Shown: positions 46,361 through 55,016 of the stretch, piece by piece | Position numbering within the stretch: the first letter of the stretch is position 1 | Layout of the letters: every line of letters begins with the position of its first letter | DNA from: Arthrobacter sp. zg-Y1171 | Lineage (GTDB): Bacteria > Actinomycetota > Actinomycetes > Actinomycetales > Micrococcaceae | Length of the DNA stretch: 64,000 nucleotides | Reading direction: 5' to 3' | Assembly (NCBI RefSeq): GCF_025244845.1 | Contig: NZ_CP104264.1 | Location: forward strand, 62,001-126,000 | Notes under the pieces: generated by a model | The model's input: the letters and a program-made list of their open reading frames with translations, nothing else | What the model was told of the DNA's origin: nothing | Database searches by the model: none | Made by a program: the position numbers and the translations under genes

Positions 46361-47091
46361 GTGTCGGCCTGGTGGTTGTTTCGCACAGCCGGAAGCTGGC
46401 CGAGGGCGTCTGCGAGCTTGCGGCGCAGATGGCCGCGGACGTTCGGATAGTCCCGGCAGGGGGTACCGACGACGACGGCATCGGCACCAGCCTGGAAAAA
46501 ATCATGGCCGGTATTGCCGCGACCGACTCCGGCGAGGGTGCGGTCCTGCTGACAGACCTCGGATCCGCTGTGATGACGGCGGAATCGGCGCTGGAGTTCC
46601 TCGACCCGGAGCAGCAGCAGCGGGTACTCATGGCCAACGCGCCGCTGGTCGAGGGCACAGTGGCCGCAGCCGTAGCGGCACAGACCGGAAGGAATGTTGC
46701 CGAGGTTTCGGCTGCCGCGGAGTCCGCGGGAGCGTCCTACACCCCGGACAGTGCAGCCTCCGACGAAGCCGCCGGCGGTCCGCCTGTCTCCGGGGAGCCG
46801 CCTGCCTCCGGGGAGCCGGCGCCGGCCGCGGCCGACTCCGCCAGCGGGGCCTGGACGCTGATAAACCCGATGGGCCTGCATGCCCGCCCGGCCTCAGTCC
46901 TGGCGCAACTGCTGGCGGACCTGGACGCAGAGATCACCATCAACGGCGTGGACGGCAAATCGGTCATGATGCTTATGACGCTGGGCCTGCGGCCGGGCGA
47001 AACGCTCAGCGCCACCGCCACCGGACCCGATGCGGCCCGGGCGGTGGAACTCGTGGCCGAGCAGGTGCGCAACGGGTTCGGAGAAATCTGA
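46357..47091 (+). CDS. dhaM: PTS phosphoryl carrier DhaM with fused HPr domain
   Basis: 244 residues. The N-terminal EIIA-mannose-like domain carries the phosphorylated His10 in VVSHSRKLAEG. A Pro/Gly/Ser linker of about 40 residues with a repeated SGEPPASGEP unit leads to an HPr domain with His175 in GLHARPAS. Unlike the E. coli protein there is no EI-like third domain, so phosphate must come from a separate Enzyme I encoded elsewhere. GTG overlaps the dhaL stop. The product of the pathway is dihydroxyacetone phosphate. Confidence 0.93.
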   Translation: MSVGLVVVSHSRKLAEGVCELAAQMAADVRIVPAGGTDDDGIGTSLEKIMAGIAATDSGEGAVLLTDLGSAVMTAESALEFLDPEQQQRVLMANAPLVEGTVAAAVAAQTGRNVAEVSAAAESAGASYTPDSAASDEAAGGPPVSGEPPASGEPAPAAADSASGAWTLINPMGLHARPASVLAQLLADLDAEITINGVDGKSVMMLMTLGLRPGETLSATATGPDAARAVELVAEQVRNGFGEI

Positions 47092-47103
47092 GCCCGCCGC
47101 CGG

Positions 47104-48045
47104 TCAAAGCGGCAGCGACACTCCGTAGGCGTTTTCTGCCGCCAGCCGGTCCGCGATCAGGCCGGCCAAAGCGCGCTCCATTTGCTCCTGCGGCGCCTGC
47201 AGCCGGTGCAGGGCGCCCAGGGGATCCACGTCGGCCGTCAGCCGCGGGCCGGCCAGGTCCACCGGCGCGTGCAGGAGCAGTTCCCGGCGGACCGGGCCGT
47301 CCGCGGAGCGCAGCACCGCCATCATGGCCCCGCGGACCTGCCGGTCCGTTCCGGCCCAGGCCTGGCCCTTGGCCGTGTAATGGGGCTCCGGCCTGCCCGC
47401 TGCCACCCAGGCGCAGCGGTCCAAGATCGGACACTCCCCGCATCGAGGGCTGCGGGCGGTGCAGACCAGTGCGCCGAGTTCCATGACAGAGGCATTCCAG
47501 GCCACGGAGTCGCTGGTGTCGAGGGGCAGCAGGGAAGCGGCCAGCCGCATCTCGGCAGCGGTAAGGGACGGTGAGGGCAAGGCGTTCCCGGTTACTGCCC
47601 GGGCATGCACCCGGCGGATATTGGTGTCCACCACCGTTTCCCGCCGCCCGAAGGCAAACGCAGCCACAGCGGCGGCGGTGTAGTCACCCACTCCCGGCAA
47701 CCGCAGCAGCTCCGGATAAGTGGACGGCACCTCGCCGCCGAACTCCTCGACAATGGCCTTTGCCGCCGCGTGCAGCCGCAGGGCCCGCCGGGGATAGCCC
47801 AGCCGGCCCCAGGCCCGGACGGCTTCCCCGCTGGGCTCCGAAGCCAACCCGGCCGGCGTCGGCCAGCGCTGCAGCCATTCAGTCCAGACGGGCAGCACCC
47901 GTACCACCGGCGTCTGCTGGAGCATGATTTCGCTGACCAGAACACCCCAGGGCGTGCGCCCGGCGTCCCGCCAGGGCAACTCGCGGGCATTGCCGGCGAA
48001 CCACCCGGTAATCCGGCGGTGCAGGTCTTCCACCTGTGAATCCAT
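47104..48045 (-). CDS. mutY: A/G-specific adenine glycosylase
   Basis: 313 residues. Removes adenine mispaired with 8-oxoguanine. Catalytic Glu39 (SEIMLQQT) and Asp140 (VVDTNIRRV) flank the helix-hairpin-helix LPGVGDYTAAAV. Four Cys (195, 202, 205, 211) in a C-x6-C-x2-C-x5-C array hold a 4Fe-4S cluster. The C-terminal domain is shorter than in E. coli MutY, as in other actinobacteria. The ATG at 48045 has AAGGGAG six bases upstream. It is convergent with dhaM. Confidence 0.93.
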   Translation of the reverse strand: MDSQVEDLHRRITGWFAGNARELPWRDAGRTPWGVLVSEIMLQQTPVVRVLPVWTEWLQRWPTPAGLASEPSGEAVRAWGRLGYPRRALRLHAAAKAIVEEFGGEVPSTYPELLRLPGVGDYTAAAVAAFAFGRRETVVDTNIRRVHARAVTGNALPSPSLTAAEMRLAASLLPLDTSDSVAWNASVMELGALVCTARSPRCGECPILDRCAWVAAGRPEPHYTAKGQAWAGTDRQVRGAMMAVLRSADGPVRRELLLHAPVDLAGPRLTADVDPLGALHRLQAPQEQMERALAGLIADRLAAENAYGVSLPL

Positions 48046-48121
48046 GCTGCACTCCCTTGCATATGACCAGCAATACTCTACTAACCGGCGTGGTGCGCCT
48101 CGTAATCGCTGTCTTGATCCC

Positions 48122-48127
48122 TAGCCT
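48122..48127 (+). promoter_or_regulatory. Candidate -10 element (TAGCCT) of a leaderless mRNA
   Basis: TAGCCT ends six bases before the ATG at 48134. No Shine-Dalgarno is visible. Confidence 0.45.
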
Positions 48128-48133
48128 TGAACC

Positions 48134-48805
48134 ATGGATGGGATGGGAAGACAGCAGCCGGCCGGACCACGCCCCGGTCCGCGCCGTCCGAGCCCCGCCG
48201 TCTACCGCCGGCGGCGGCTGGTTGCAGGCATCCTCGCGGTGCTGCTCCTGGTGGGACTCGGGTTCGCGGTTGCCGGCGTGATCGGCGCTTTGACACCGGA
48301 AAAACAGCCCGTAGCCGACGCCACCGTCCCCTCTCCGGTCCTTACTGCGCCGGCCGCCACGCCTGCGGCCGAGACGAAAGCGTCGAAGGCTCCGAAACCC
48401 GCGGCGACCCCGTCGGAGTCCGCCTGCCCCGCAGAGTCCGTCCTGGTTACTGCTGCCACCGATGCCCAGGTCTACCCGGCCGGTGCCACACCGATCCTGG
48501 CGCTGACGGTCACGAACACGGGGAAATCCGCCTGCGAGATCAACGTAGGCACTTCGCAGATGGAGTTTTCGGTAGCCAGCGGCTCGGACCGGATTTTCTC
48601 TTCCACTGACTGCCAGGACGGCGGCGAGGACTACCTCAAGACGGTGGAACCGGGCGCATCCGAGACAGCCAACTTCACCTGGGACCGGAACCGGTCGGCT
48701 CCGGGCTGCGCTGCCGTGGCTTCCAACCCGAACCCCGGCTACTACGTGTTCACTGCCAGGCTCGGGGAAGTCACCAGCGAAACGGCTGTTTTCGAACTGG
48801 AATAG
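48134..48805 (+). CDS. Membrane-anchored extracytoplasmic protein, function unknown
   Basis: 223 residues. A basic, Pro-rich cytosolic N-terminus (about 28 residues) precedes one membrane helix (29-52). A Pro/Ala/Thr/Lys linker follows, then a C-terminal beta-rich domain (about 97-223) with four Cys that could form disulfides. The domain pattern (TDAQVYPAGATPILALTVTNTG) resembles immunoglobulin-like or DUF4232-type extracellular domains. It is divergent from mutY and convergent with disA, ending two bases before the disA stop. Not conserved enough for me to name. Confidence 0.75.
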   Translation: MDGMGRQQPAGPRPGPRRPSPAVYRRRRLVAGILAVLLLVGLGFAVAGVIGALTPEKQPVADATVPSPVLTAPAATPAAETKASKAPKPAATPSESACPAESVLVTAATDAQVYPAGATPILALTVTNTGKSACEINVGTSQMEFSVASGSDRIFSSTDCQDGGEDYLKTVEPGASETANFTWDRNRSAPGCAAVASNPNPGYYVFTARLGEVTSETAVFELE

Positions 48806-48807
48806 GC

Positions 48808-49884
48808 CTACATGAACCGGTCGAGGAGGCTGGTCTCCGCGATCCGGGAGAGGCCTTCCCGGACGGTGCGGGCGCGCTGCTCGCCGATGCCGTCGACGGT
48901 CATCAGGTCATCGATGTTGGCGGCCATCAGGTTCTGCAGGCCGCCGAAGTGGTCCACCAACCGGTTGGATACCGCGGGGGGAACCGACTTGATATTGCTC
49001 AGGAGCCGGTAGCCGCGCGGCTGCACTACGGCTTCGAGCGAATCCTGGCCCGGCTGGAAACCGACCACCGAGGCGATCTTGCCCAGGTCCACCATTTCGG
49101 ACGAGCTCATGTTCTGCAGCGTGGAGATCTGTTCCTCGATGTTGCGCTTTCCGTCATTCAGGTCCGCGTAGTCGCGCAGGATCATTTCGCTGCCCGGGCC
49201 GAGGCCGGTGGTCAGTTCCTCCAACTGGAGGGACAGCAGGCGGCCGTCAACGCCGAGTTCGAGGACGTACTGCGAGATTTCCTCGGAAATGCGGCGGACC
49301 ATTTCCTGGCGCTGCAGCGTGACCGCTACGTCGCGGACCGTCACCATTGCCTCGATTTCCAAGGCGGACAGGGAATTGGTGACCTGGTCCAGCCGGGCGC
49401 GGTAGCGCTCGAGGGTTGCCAGTGCCTGGTTGGCACGCGCCAGTACCGGCTCGGATCCTTCGAGGACGTGGCGGAGTCCGCCGACGTAGAGCTGGATGAT
49501 CCGCATGGACTGGCTGACCGAAATCACGGGGAAGCCGGTCTGGATGGCCACGCGTTCGGCGGTCCGGTGCCGGGTGCCGGATTCATGCGTTTCGATGGTG
49601 TGGTCGGGGACCAGCTGCACCGCCGCGCGCAGGATGTTCCCGGCGTCGCGGTCGCAGACGATCGCGCCGTCCATTTTGGCCAGCTCCCGCAGCCTGGTGG
49701 GGGAGAAGTCGATGCCGATATCAAACCCGCCGGAGCAGATGCTGTCCACCGCGCGGTCAAAGCCGAGGACGATCAGGGCGCCGGTGCGGCCCCTCAGGAT
49801 GCGCTCGAGTCCGTCGCGGAGCTCGGTCCCGGGTGCGACCCGCGCCAGGGTTGCTTTAAGCGCGTCTTCGGGACTGCGGGCCAT
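48808..49884 (-). CDS. disA: DNA integrity scanning diadenylate cyclase DisA
   Basis: 358 residues. The N-terminal DAC domain has DGA at 72-74 and RHRT at 105-108, the catalytic motifs that make cyclic di-AMP from two ATP. A central helical linker and a C-terminal helix-hairpin-helix (VDGIGEQRARTVREGL) bind branched DNA. The ATG at 49884 has GGAAGGAAG six bases upstream. radA lies 198 bases upstream on the same strand; a TAGTAT hexamer at 49943-49948 could be a separate -10 for disA. Confidence 0.95.
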   Translation of the reverse strand: MARSPEDALKATLARVAPGTELRDGLERILRGRTGALIVLGFDRAVDSICSGGFDIGIDFSPTRLRELAKMDGAIVCDRDAGNILRAAVQLVPDHTIETHESGTRHRTAERVAIQTGFPVISVSQSMRIIQLYVGGLRHVLEGSEPVLARANQALATLERYRARLDQVTNSLSALEIEAMVTVRDVAVTLQRQEMVRRISEEISQYVLELGVDGRLLSLQLEELTTGLGPGSEMILRDYADLNDGKRNIEEQISTLQNMSSSEMVDLGKIASVVGFQPGQDSLEAVVQPRGYRLLSNIKSVPPAVSNRLVDHFGGLQNLMAANIDDLMTVDGIGEQRARTVREGLSRIAETSLLDRFM

Positions 49885-50082
49885 GGTCACTTCCTTCCGG
49901 CCCGGGGGCCTGGATGATCTGGGCTGAGGCTTGCCCGTCCCTATACTAGTGGGAGATCCGGGTAGACCATCCAACTCGTGAACCACGGCACGTCCCGGAC
50001 CGGGCCCGCCTGCAGGCCGCTGGAGACAGCTGCGGTGATACCGCTCACCGGCGGCTCCCCGGGATCTTCGGAAACGGCAGTG

Positions 50083-51450
50083 CTAGAAGAGCAGCTCCAG
50101 GGCCTCGGCCAACGTGGAGACCTCCCGGACCTTGAAGCCGGAGGGGACGTTTCCCGGTCCGTTCGGGGAAGCCGGAACGACGGCGTGCGTGAAACCGAGC
50201 CGTTCGGCCTCGTTGATCCGCCGTGCGATACCGGGAACCGGACGCACCTCCCCGGCCAGTCCGACCTCGCCGAAGGCTATGAGCTGGGCCGGCAGCGGTT
50301 TGTTCATTTTCGCCGACGCCACCGCCAGCGCCACTGCCAGGTCCGTGGCGGGCTCGCCAAGCTTCACGCCGCCTACGGTGGAGACGTAACTGTCATCCTT
50401 GGCCAGGCTCATGGAGGCGCGCTGCTGCAGAACCGCCAGGAGCATGGCAACGCGGGAGGCATCAACGCCGCTGGTGGCGCGGCGGGCCTGGGCATTTCCG
50501 GTTTCGGCGACCAGGGACTGGACCTCCGCGACCAACGGCCGCTTGCCCTCCAGCGTGACCGTGATGCAGGTGCCTGAGACCGGGTCCTTGGTACGCGAGA
50601 CGAAGAGTCCGCTGGGGTCGGCGAGCCCTTCGATGCCGTCTTCGGTCAGGTCGAAGCAGCCCACCTCGTCCGTAGGTCCGTAGCGGTTCTTGACCGCACG
50701 CAGCAGCCGAAGCCTCGAATGCCTGTCGCCGTCGAACTGGCACACCACGTCCACCAGGTGCTCCAGCAGCCGGGGGCCGGCGATGGAGCCGTCCTTGGTG
50801 ACGTGGCCGACCAGCAGGGTGGTCATGTTCCGGGTCTTGGCAGCGTTGATCAAAGACGCGGCCACCTCGCGGACCTGGCTGACGCCGCCGGCGCTGCCGT
50901 CCACGGCGCTACTGCTCAGGGTCTGGACGGAGTCGACAATGAGCAGCCCGGGGGAGACCTGCTCCACCTGGCCCAGGGCCTGGCTGAGGTCCGTTTCCGC
51001 GCTGAGATAGAGGTTCTCCGACACGGCGCCGATGCGCTCGGCCCGCAGTTTCACCTGCGCCGTGGATTCCTCCCCGGTGACGTACAGGACATCGCGGCCC
51101 AGTCCGGCGACGCGGGCGGCGACGTCGAGGAGCAGGGTGGACTTACCCACACCGGGCTCCCCGGCGAGCAGGATCACCGCCCCGGGAACCAGGCCTCCAC
51201 CCAGGACGCGGTCCAGTTCGCCTACCCCGGTGGCCTGGTACGCGGCAGTGGTGGCGTCTACCTCGCCGATTCGCAGGGCCGGGCGGGCAACCACGGTGGC
51301 GGCGGTGGTCCGGGCCAGGACTTCGCCGGATTCCTCCACCGTTCCCCAGGCCTGGCACTCGCCGCAGCGTCCAACCCATTTGGCCGTCGTCCAGCCGCAC
51401 TCCGAGCAGCGGAAGTTGGCGGTCTTGGGCCGTGCAGTCTTTGTTGCCAT
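50083..51450 (-). CDS. radA: DNA repair protein RadA (Sms)
   Basis: 455 residues. The N-terminal four-Cys zinc finger (Cys15, 18, 29, 32), the RecA-like ATPase core with Walker A GEPGVGKST at 97-105, the KNRYG signature at 254-258 and a C-terminal Lon-protease-like domain are intact. RadA is a helicase that drives branch migration in recombination, and it restrains DisA in Bacillus. ATG at 51450 lies six bases after a TAGCCT hexamer without a Shine-Dalgarno, so the mRNA is probably leaderless. Confidence 0.95.
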   Translation of the reverse strand: MATKTARPKTANFRCSECGWTTAKWVGRCGECQAWGTVEESGEVLARTTAATVVARPALRIGEVDATTAAYQATGVGELDRVLGGGLVPGAVILLAGEPGVGKSTLLLDVAARVAGLGRDVLYVTGEESTAQVKLRAERIGAVSENLYLSAETDLSQALGQVEQVSPGLLIVDSVQTLSSSAVDGSAGGVSQVREVAASLINAAKTRNMTTLLVGHVTKDGSIAGPRLLEHLVDVVCQFDGDRHSRLRLLRAVKNRYGPTDEVGCFDLTEDGIEGLADPSGLFVSRTKDPVSGTCITVTLEGKRPLVAEVQSLVAETGNAQARRATSGVDASRVAMLLAVLQQRASMSLAKDDSYVSTVGGVKLGEPATDLAVALAVASAKMNKPLPAQLIAFGEVGLAGEVRPVPGIARRINEAERLGFTHAVVPASPNGPGNVPSGFKVREVSTLAEALELLF

Positions 51451-51456
51451 GGAATC

Positions 51457-51462
51457 AGGCTA
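51457..51462 (-). promoter_or_regulatory. -10 element (TAGCCT) of a leaderless radA mRNA
   Basis: On the minus strand TAGCCT ends six bases before the radA ATG, with no ribosome-binding site between. Confidence 0.55.
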
Positions 51463-51493
51463 TCCCGCGGCACTGACACTTTTTTCCGGCGGC

Positions 51494-52624
51494 TCAGACC
51501 TCCGAGAGGTAGGTAACCGCCTCTTCGTGGGTGAGTCCGGTGGATTCCAGCAGGTCCACCACGAGGGGGCGGAAAAGCATGATGAGCGCGTCGCCCTGCA
51601 GATCCGTGATGCCCAGCGACTTCGGGTGCAGGCGGCTCCCCACCGCGGCCAGCTCGTTGCGGGCCTGGCGAAGGTGCCGGAGCCGGGTGTCCGGGCCTTC
51701 CCCGCCGCCCAGCGCGCGGGCCAGGACATTCACGGCATCGGCCGTCTCGTTCAGCACCTCCGACACGTTCTCAATGGCCTCGTCACCCAGCGACGCATGG
51801 TTAATGACCGACGTCGTCCGGCGGGCGAAAACCCGGCTGTTGCGGACCGCCAGGTCCAGATAGCCGATGGAGCCGCGCAGGTCTCCCAGTTCCGCCAGGT
51901 ACCGCCGGTAGGCGGGCGAAATCCGGGCGACTTCCCGTGCATCCCGGACGCTGCGGGCCAGGGTGTCCAGCTGGGGCTGGGTGTTGCGGGCCCGGACCAG
52001 CGCATGCCAGGCAATGGTGGAATCGCTCTTGGCGATGGCTTCGGAACACTGGCGCAGCACGGCAGACAGTTCGTGCAGGAGCTCGCGGATGTTGGACTTC
52101 GGTTCCCGGCGTGGATCCCGCGGCGCCAGCATGGTCACCACGAGGGCAAAAACGCCGCCCACTATGGCGTCCACGCTGCGGGTGAACACACCGCCGTCCG
52201 GGGCGGGCAGGAGCACCACCAGCAGGGACTGCAGCCCCAGCTGGGTAGTGAAGATAACGCCGCGGTCCAGAAAGCGGGCCAGCATCACCGAGAGGAAAAG
52301 GACGACGGCGGCCTGGGCCAGGCCGTTGCCCAGCAGGGTGAGCAGGATTTCCCCAATGGTGATTCCCAGCGTGCAGCCGATTCCCACCTCCAGCACCCGG
52401 CGGGTCCGCGGTTCCCGGGAGAAGCCCAGGGAAATCAGGGCGGCCGTCGCGGCGAACAACGGGCCCTCGTGCCCGAGCACGTACTCGGCAAAGGCGTACG
52501 CTCCGACGGCGCAGATGGTCATTTGGAGGGCCGGCACCACGGAATTGCGGCTGCGCTGCAGCCCTACGCGGGCCCGGTTCTGCAGGAAACCCCGGCTTTT
52601 GGCGAAGGAGCTGCGTTGGGGCAT
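51494..52624 (-). CDS. FUSC-family integral membrane transporter
   Basis: 376 residues. Six membrane helices (about residues 30-170) form a FUSC/aromatic-acid exporter-like pore domain, followed by a long cytosolic helical region (170-376). Members export aromatic acids or related compounds; the substrate is unknown here. The ATG at 52624 is six bases downstream of a TAGACT hexamer with no Shine-Dalgarno, so a leaderless mRNA is likely. It is divergent from pstS, and the two promoters share about 220 bases that also contain PHO-box-like repeats. Confidence 0.8.
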   Translation of the reverse strand: MPQRSSFAKSRGFLQNRARVGLQRSRNSVVPALQMTICAVGAYAFAEYVLGHEGPLFAATAALISLGFSREPRTRRVLEVGIGCTLGITIGEILLTLLGNGLAQAAVVLFLSVMLARFLDRGVIFTTQLGLQSLLVVLLPAPDGGVFTRSVDAIVGGVFALVVTMLAPRDPRREPKSNIRELLHELSAVLRQCSEAIAKSDSTIAWHALVRARNTQPQLDTLARSVRDAREVARISPAYRRYLAELGDLRGSIGYLDLAVRNSRVFARRTTSVINHASLGDEAIENVSEVLNETADAVNVLARALGGGEGPDTRLRHLRQARNELAAVGSRLHPKSLGITDLQGDALIMLFRPLVVDLLESTGLTHEEAVTYLSEV

Positions 52625-52630
52625 GAAACC

Positions 52631-52636
52631 AGTCTA
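52631..52636 (-). promoter_or_regulatory. -10 element (TAGACT) of a leaderless FUSC gene
   Basis: TAGACT on the minus strand ends six bases before the ATG at 52624. Confidence 0.55.
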
Positions 52637-52665
52637 GGGGGAGCTGAGGGCAACCTGTATCCGGC

Positions 52666-52727
52666 GTTACATTCGGCGGCAACGGATGTTCTTCGGCTGC
52701 CCGGCGGGCGTTAACTTTCCGTTCACC
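52666..52727 (+). promoter_or_regulatory. PHO-box-like direct repeats upstream of pstS
   Basis: GTTAACT (52710-52716) and GTTCACC (52721-52727) are separated by four bases, matching the 11-base direct-repeat pattern bound by PhoP in Streptomyces. Weaker copies GTTACAT (52666) and GTTCTTC (52688) lie exactly 44 and 22 bases upstream, in the same phase. Activation of pstS under phosphate limitation is inferred. Confidence 0.65.
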
Positions 52728-52844
52728 TTGCTTCGCCACCCTTGAACAGGAACGTGCTGGAGGTTCCGCGTGCTCGACTGCTTTTCCGCAATCAGCTTCC
52801 CGGCGCATCCGCGCCGAATGAAACCCCTCGAAAGGGACACGATA

Positions 52845-53966
52845 GTGAAGGTTTTGAACCGCGCTGCATCCGTACTTTCAGTTTCACTTGTTGCCGCACT
52901 CGGCCTGGCCGCCTGCGGCACGGACAGCGCTGCACCCTCCGCGGCCCCGACTGCGGGGAGTTCGGAAAGTTCCGTCACGGGCACGCTTTCCGGTGCCGGT
53001 GCCTCCTCCCAGGATGCGGCCATGCAGGCCTGGATCGCCGGCTTCGGTGCAGCCAATCCGGAAGCATCGGTGCAGTATTCACCGGACGGCTCGGGCGCCG
53101 GCCGGGAAGCGCTGCTGGCCGGCGGCGTCCAGTTCGCCGGGTCCGACGCCTACCTTGATGATGAGGAAACCGCCGCGGCCGCCGAAGTCTGCGGACCCGA
53201 CGGCGCCATCCACGTGCCGGTCTACATCTCGCCGATCGCCGTGGCCTTCAACCTTCCCGGCATAACGGACCTGAACCTCGACGCAGACACCATCGCAGCG
53301 ATCTTCCGCGGCGAGGTCACCACGTGGAATGACCCGGCCATCGCCGCGCAGAACGAAGGAGTTGAGTTGCCGGACACCGCCATCACGGCGGTACACCGCG
53401 GCGACGAATCGGGCACCACCAAGAACTTCACCGAATACCTGGCCGAAGCAGCACCCGAAAAGTGGACGGATAAGGCATCAGGTGAATGGCCGGCCGGGCT
53501 GCCGAACGGGGAAAGCGCCTCCGGCACCGGCGGCGTTATTTCCACGGTGACTTCCACTGAGGGCGGCATCACCTATGCCGACGCGTCGGCAGCCGGCTCC
53601 CTGGGCAAGGTCAGCGTCAAGGTGGGCGATACCTATGTGCCGTTCAGTGCCGACGCCGCCGCCCTCGCCGTCGAATCCTCCACCCCGGTGACAGGGGAGG
53701 GTCGTCCGGAAGCAGATATGGCCATGGACCTGGACCGCGACACGGCAGAATCGGGTGCCTACCCCGTGGTGCTGGTGAGCTACCACGTGTTCTGCACCAG
53801 CTATGAGGACCAGCAGACGGTGGACCTGGTCCGTGCTTTCGGCGACTACGTGGTCAGCGACGAAGGCCAGGCTGCCGCGTCCGACGCCGCGGGCAGCGCG
53901 CCGCTCTCCGAGAGCCTGCGGAGCAAGGCCGAAACCGCATTGGAGTCCATCCAGGTGCGTTCCTAG
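52845..53966 (+). CDS. pstS: Phosphate ABC transporter substrate-binding lipoprotein PstS
   Basis: 373 residues. A lipoprotein signal ends in LAACG with the lipid-modified Cys24. The mature protein shows phosphate-binding segments GTLSGAGASSQDAAM, FAGSDAYL, RGDESGTTKNF and GTGGV. It captures phosphate outside the membrane for PstCAB. The GTG at 52845 has AAAGGGA nine bases upstream and gives a proper signal peptide. PHO-box-like repeats lie 118-179 bases upstream. A hairpin separates it from pstC, so it may be expressed above the permease genes. Confidence 0.94.
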   Translation: MKVLNRAASVLSVSLVAALGLAACGTDSAAPSAAPTAGSSESSVTGTLSGAGASSQDAAMQAWIAGFGAANPEASVQYSPDGSGAGREALLAGGVQFAGSDAYLDDEETAAAAEVCGPDGAIHVPVYISPIAVAFNLPGITDLNLDADTIAAIFRGEVTTWNDPAIAAQNEGVELPDTAITAVHRGDESGTTKNFTEYLAEAAPEKWTDKASGEWPAGLPNGESASGTGGVISTVTSTEGGITYADASAAGSLGKVSVKVGDTYVPFSADAAALAVESSTPVTGEGRPEADMAMDLDRDTAESGAYPVVLVSYHVFCTSYEDQQTVDLVRAFGDYVVSDEGQAAASDAAGSAPLSESLRSKAETALESIQVRS

Positions 53967-53978
53967 CCCGACCGCCAT

Positions 53979-54014
53979 CCTGCCCTCCCCGGGTCTCAGC
54001 ACGGGGAGGGCAGG
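53979..54014 (+). terminator. Intercistronic hairpin between pstS and pstC
   Basis: A perfect 13-base stem (53979-53991 with 54002-54014) with a ten-base loop and no T-run. It probably attenuates read-through or protects the pstS mRNA end. Confidence 0.65.
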
Positions 54015-54083
54015 GGCCGCTCCGAGGCGGAGTCCCTACACTGATAAAAGAGTCTGCACGCAACGCATTTCGAAGGGTGAGTA

Positions 54084-55016
54084 GTGTCCAGCAAGTCCAT
54101 AACGGGAGAAAGCGGCGCGGGCCGTGCCGGAGACAAGGTTTTCTCCGGCATTACGGTGACAGCCGGGTGCCTGATCCTGTTCGTCCTGTTCTGCGTGGCC
54201 GTTTTCCTGATGTGGCAGGCGCTGCCAACGTTCATGGCCGATCCGGCGGACATCTCCGGCGGCGGCGGGTTCGGACAGTACATCCTGCCACTGGTCATCG
54301 GAACGGTGATTGCCGCCCTGATCGCCCTGCTGATCGCCACTCCGGTGGGAATCGGCGTCGCCCTGTTCATCTCCCACTACGCCCCGCGGCGGCTCGCGCA
54401 GGGACTGGGCTACCTGGTGGACCTGCTCGCGGCCATCCCGTCGGTGGTCTACGGTGCCTGGGGCATGACAGTGCTGGCCCCGGCACTGGTGGGTCCGTAC
54501 AACTGGCTGGCCGAAAACGCCGGATGGATTCCGATTTTCGCCGGTCCCGCCAGCCAGACCGGCAAAACCATGCTCACGGCCGGAATTGTGCTTTCCGTGA
54601 TGGTGCTGCCGATCATTACCTCCCTTACCCGGGAGATCTTCCTGCAGACGCCCAAGCTGCACGAGGAAGCGGCCCTGGCCATGGGCGCCACGCGCTGGGA
54701 AATGATCCGGATGGCCGTTTTCCCCTTCGCCCGTCCCGGTGTCGTCAGTGCCGTCATGCTGGGGCTGGGACGTGCGCTGGGCGAAACCATGGCCGTGGCC
54801 CTGGTGCTCTCCTCCGGCGGCCTGATCGCCAGCCTGATCCGGCCCGGCAACCAGACCATCGCCGCCGAGATCGCCCTGAACTTCCCTGAAGCATTCGGGC
54901 TCCGGCTCTCGGAACTGATCGCTGCAGGACTCGTGCTGTTCCTGATCACGCTGGCGGTCAACATCATTGCCCGCTGGATCATCAGCCGTCACAAAGAATT
55001 CTCTGGAGCCAACTGA
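54084..55016 (+). CDS. pstC: Phosphate ABC transporter permease PstC
   Basis: 310 residues with six membrane helices. The cytosolic EAA loop is EEAALAMGATRWEMIRMAVFP, typical for binding the ATPase PstB, and LGRALGETMAVALV is a PstC signature. GTG at 54084 has GAAGGG seven bases upstream. The stop overlaps the pstA start by one base. Confidence 0.94.
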   Translation: MSSKSITGESGAGRAGDKVFSGITVTAGCLILFVLFCVAVFLMWQALPTFMADPADISGGGGFGQYILPLVIGTVIAALIALLIATPVGIGVALFISHYAPRRLAQGLGYLVDLLAAIPSVVYGAWGMTVLAPALVGPYNWLAENAGWIPIFAGPASQTGKTMLTAGIVLSVMVLPIITSLTREIFLQTPKLHEEAALAMGATRWEMIRMAVFPFARPGVVSAVMLGLGRALGETMAVALVLSSGGLIASLIRPGNQTIAAEIALNFPEAFGLRLSELIAAGLVLFLITLAVNIIARWIISRHKEFSGAN

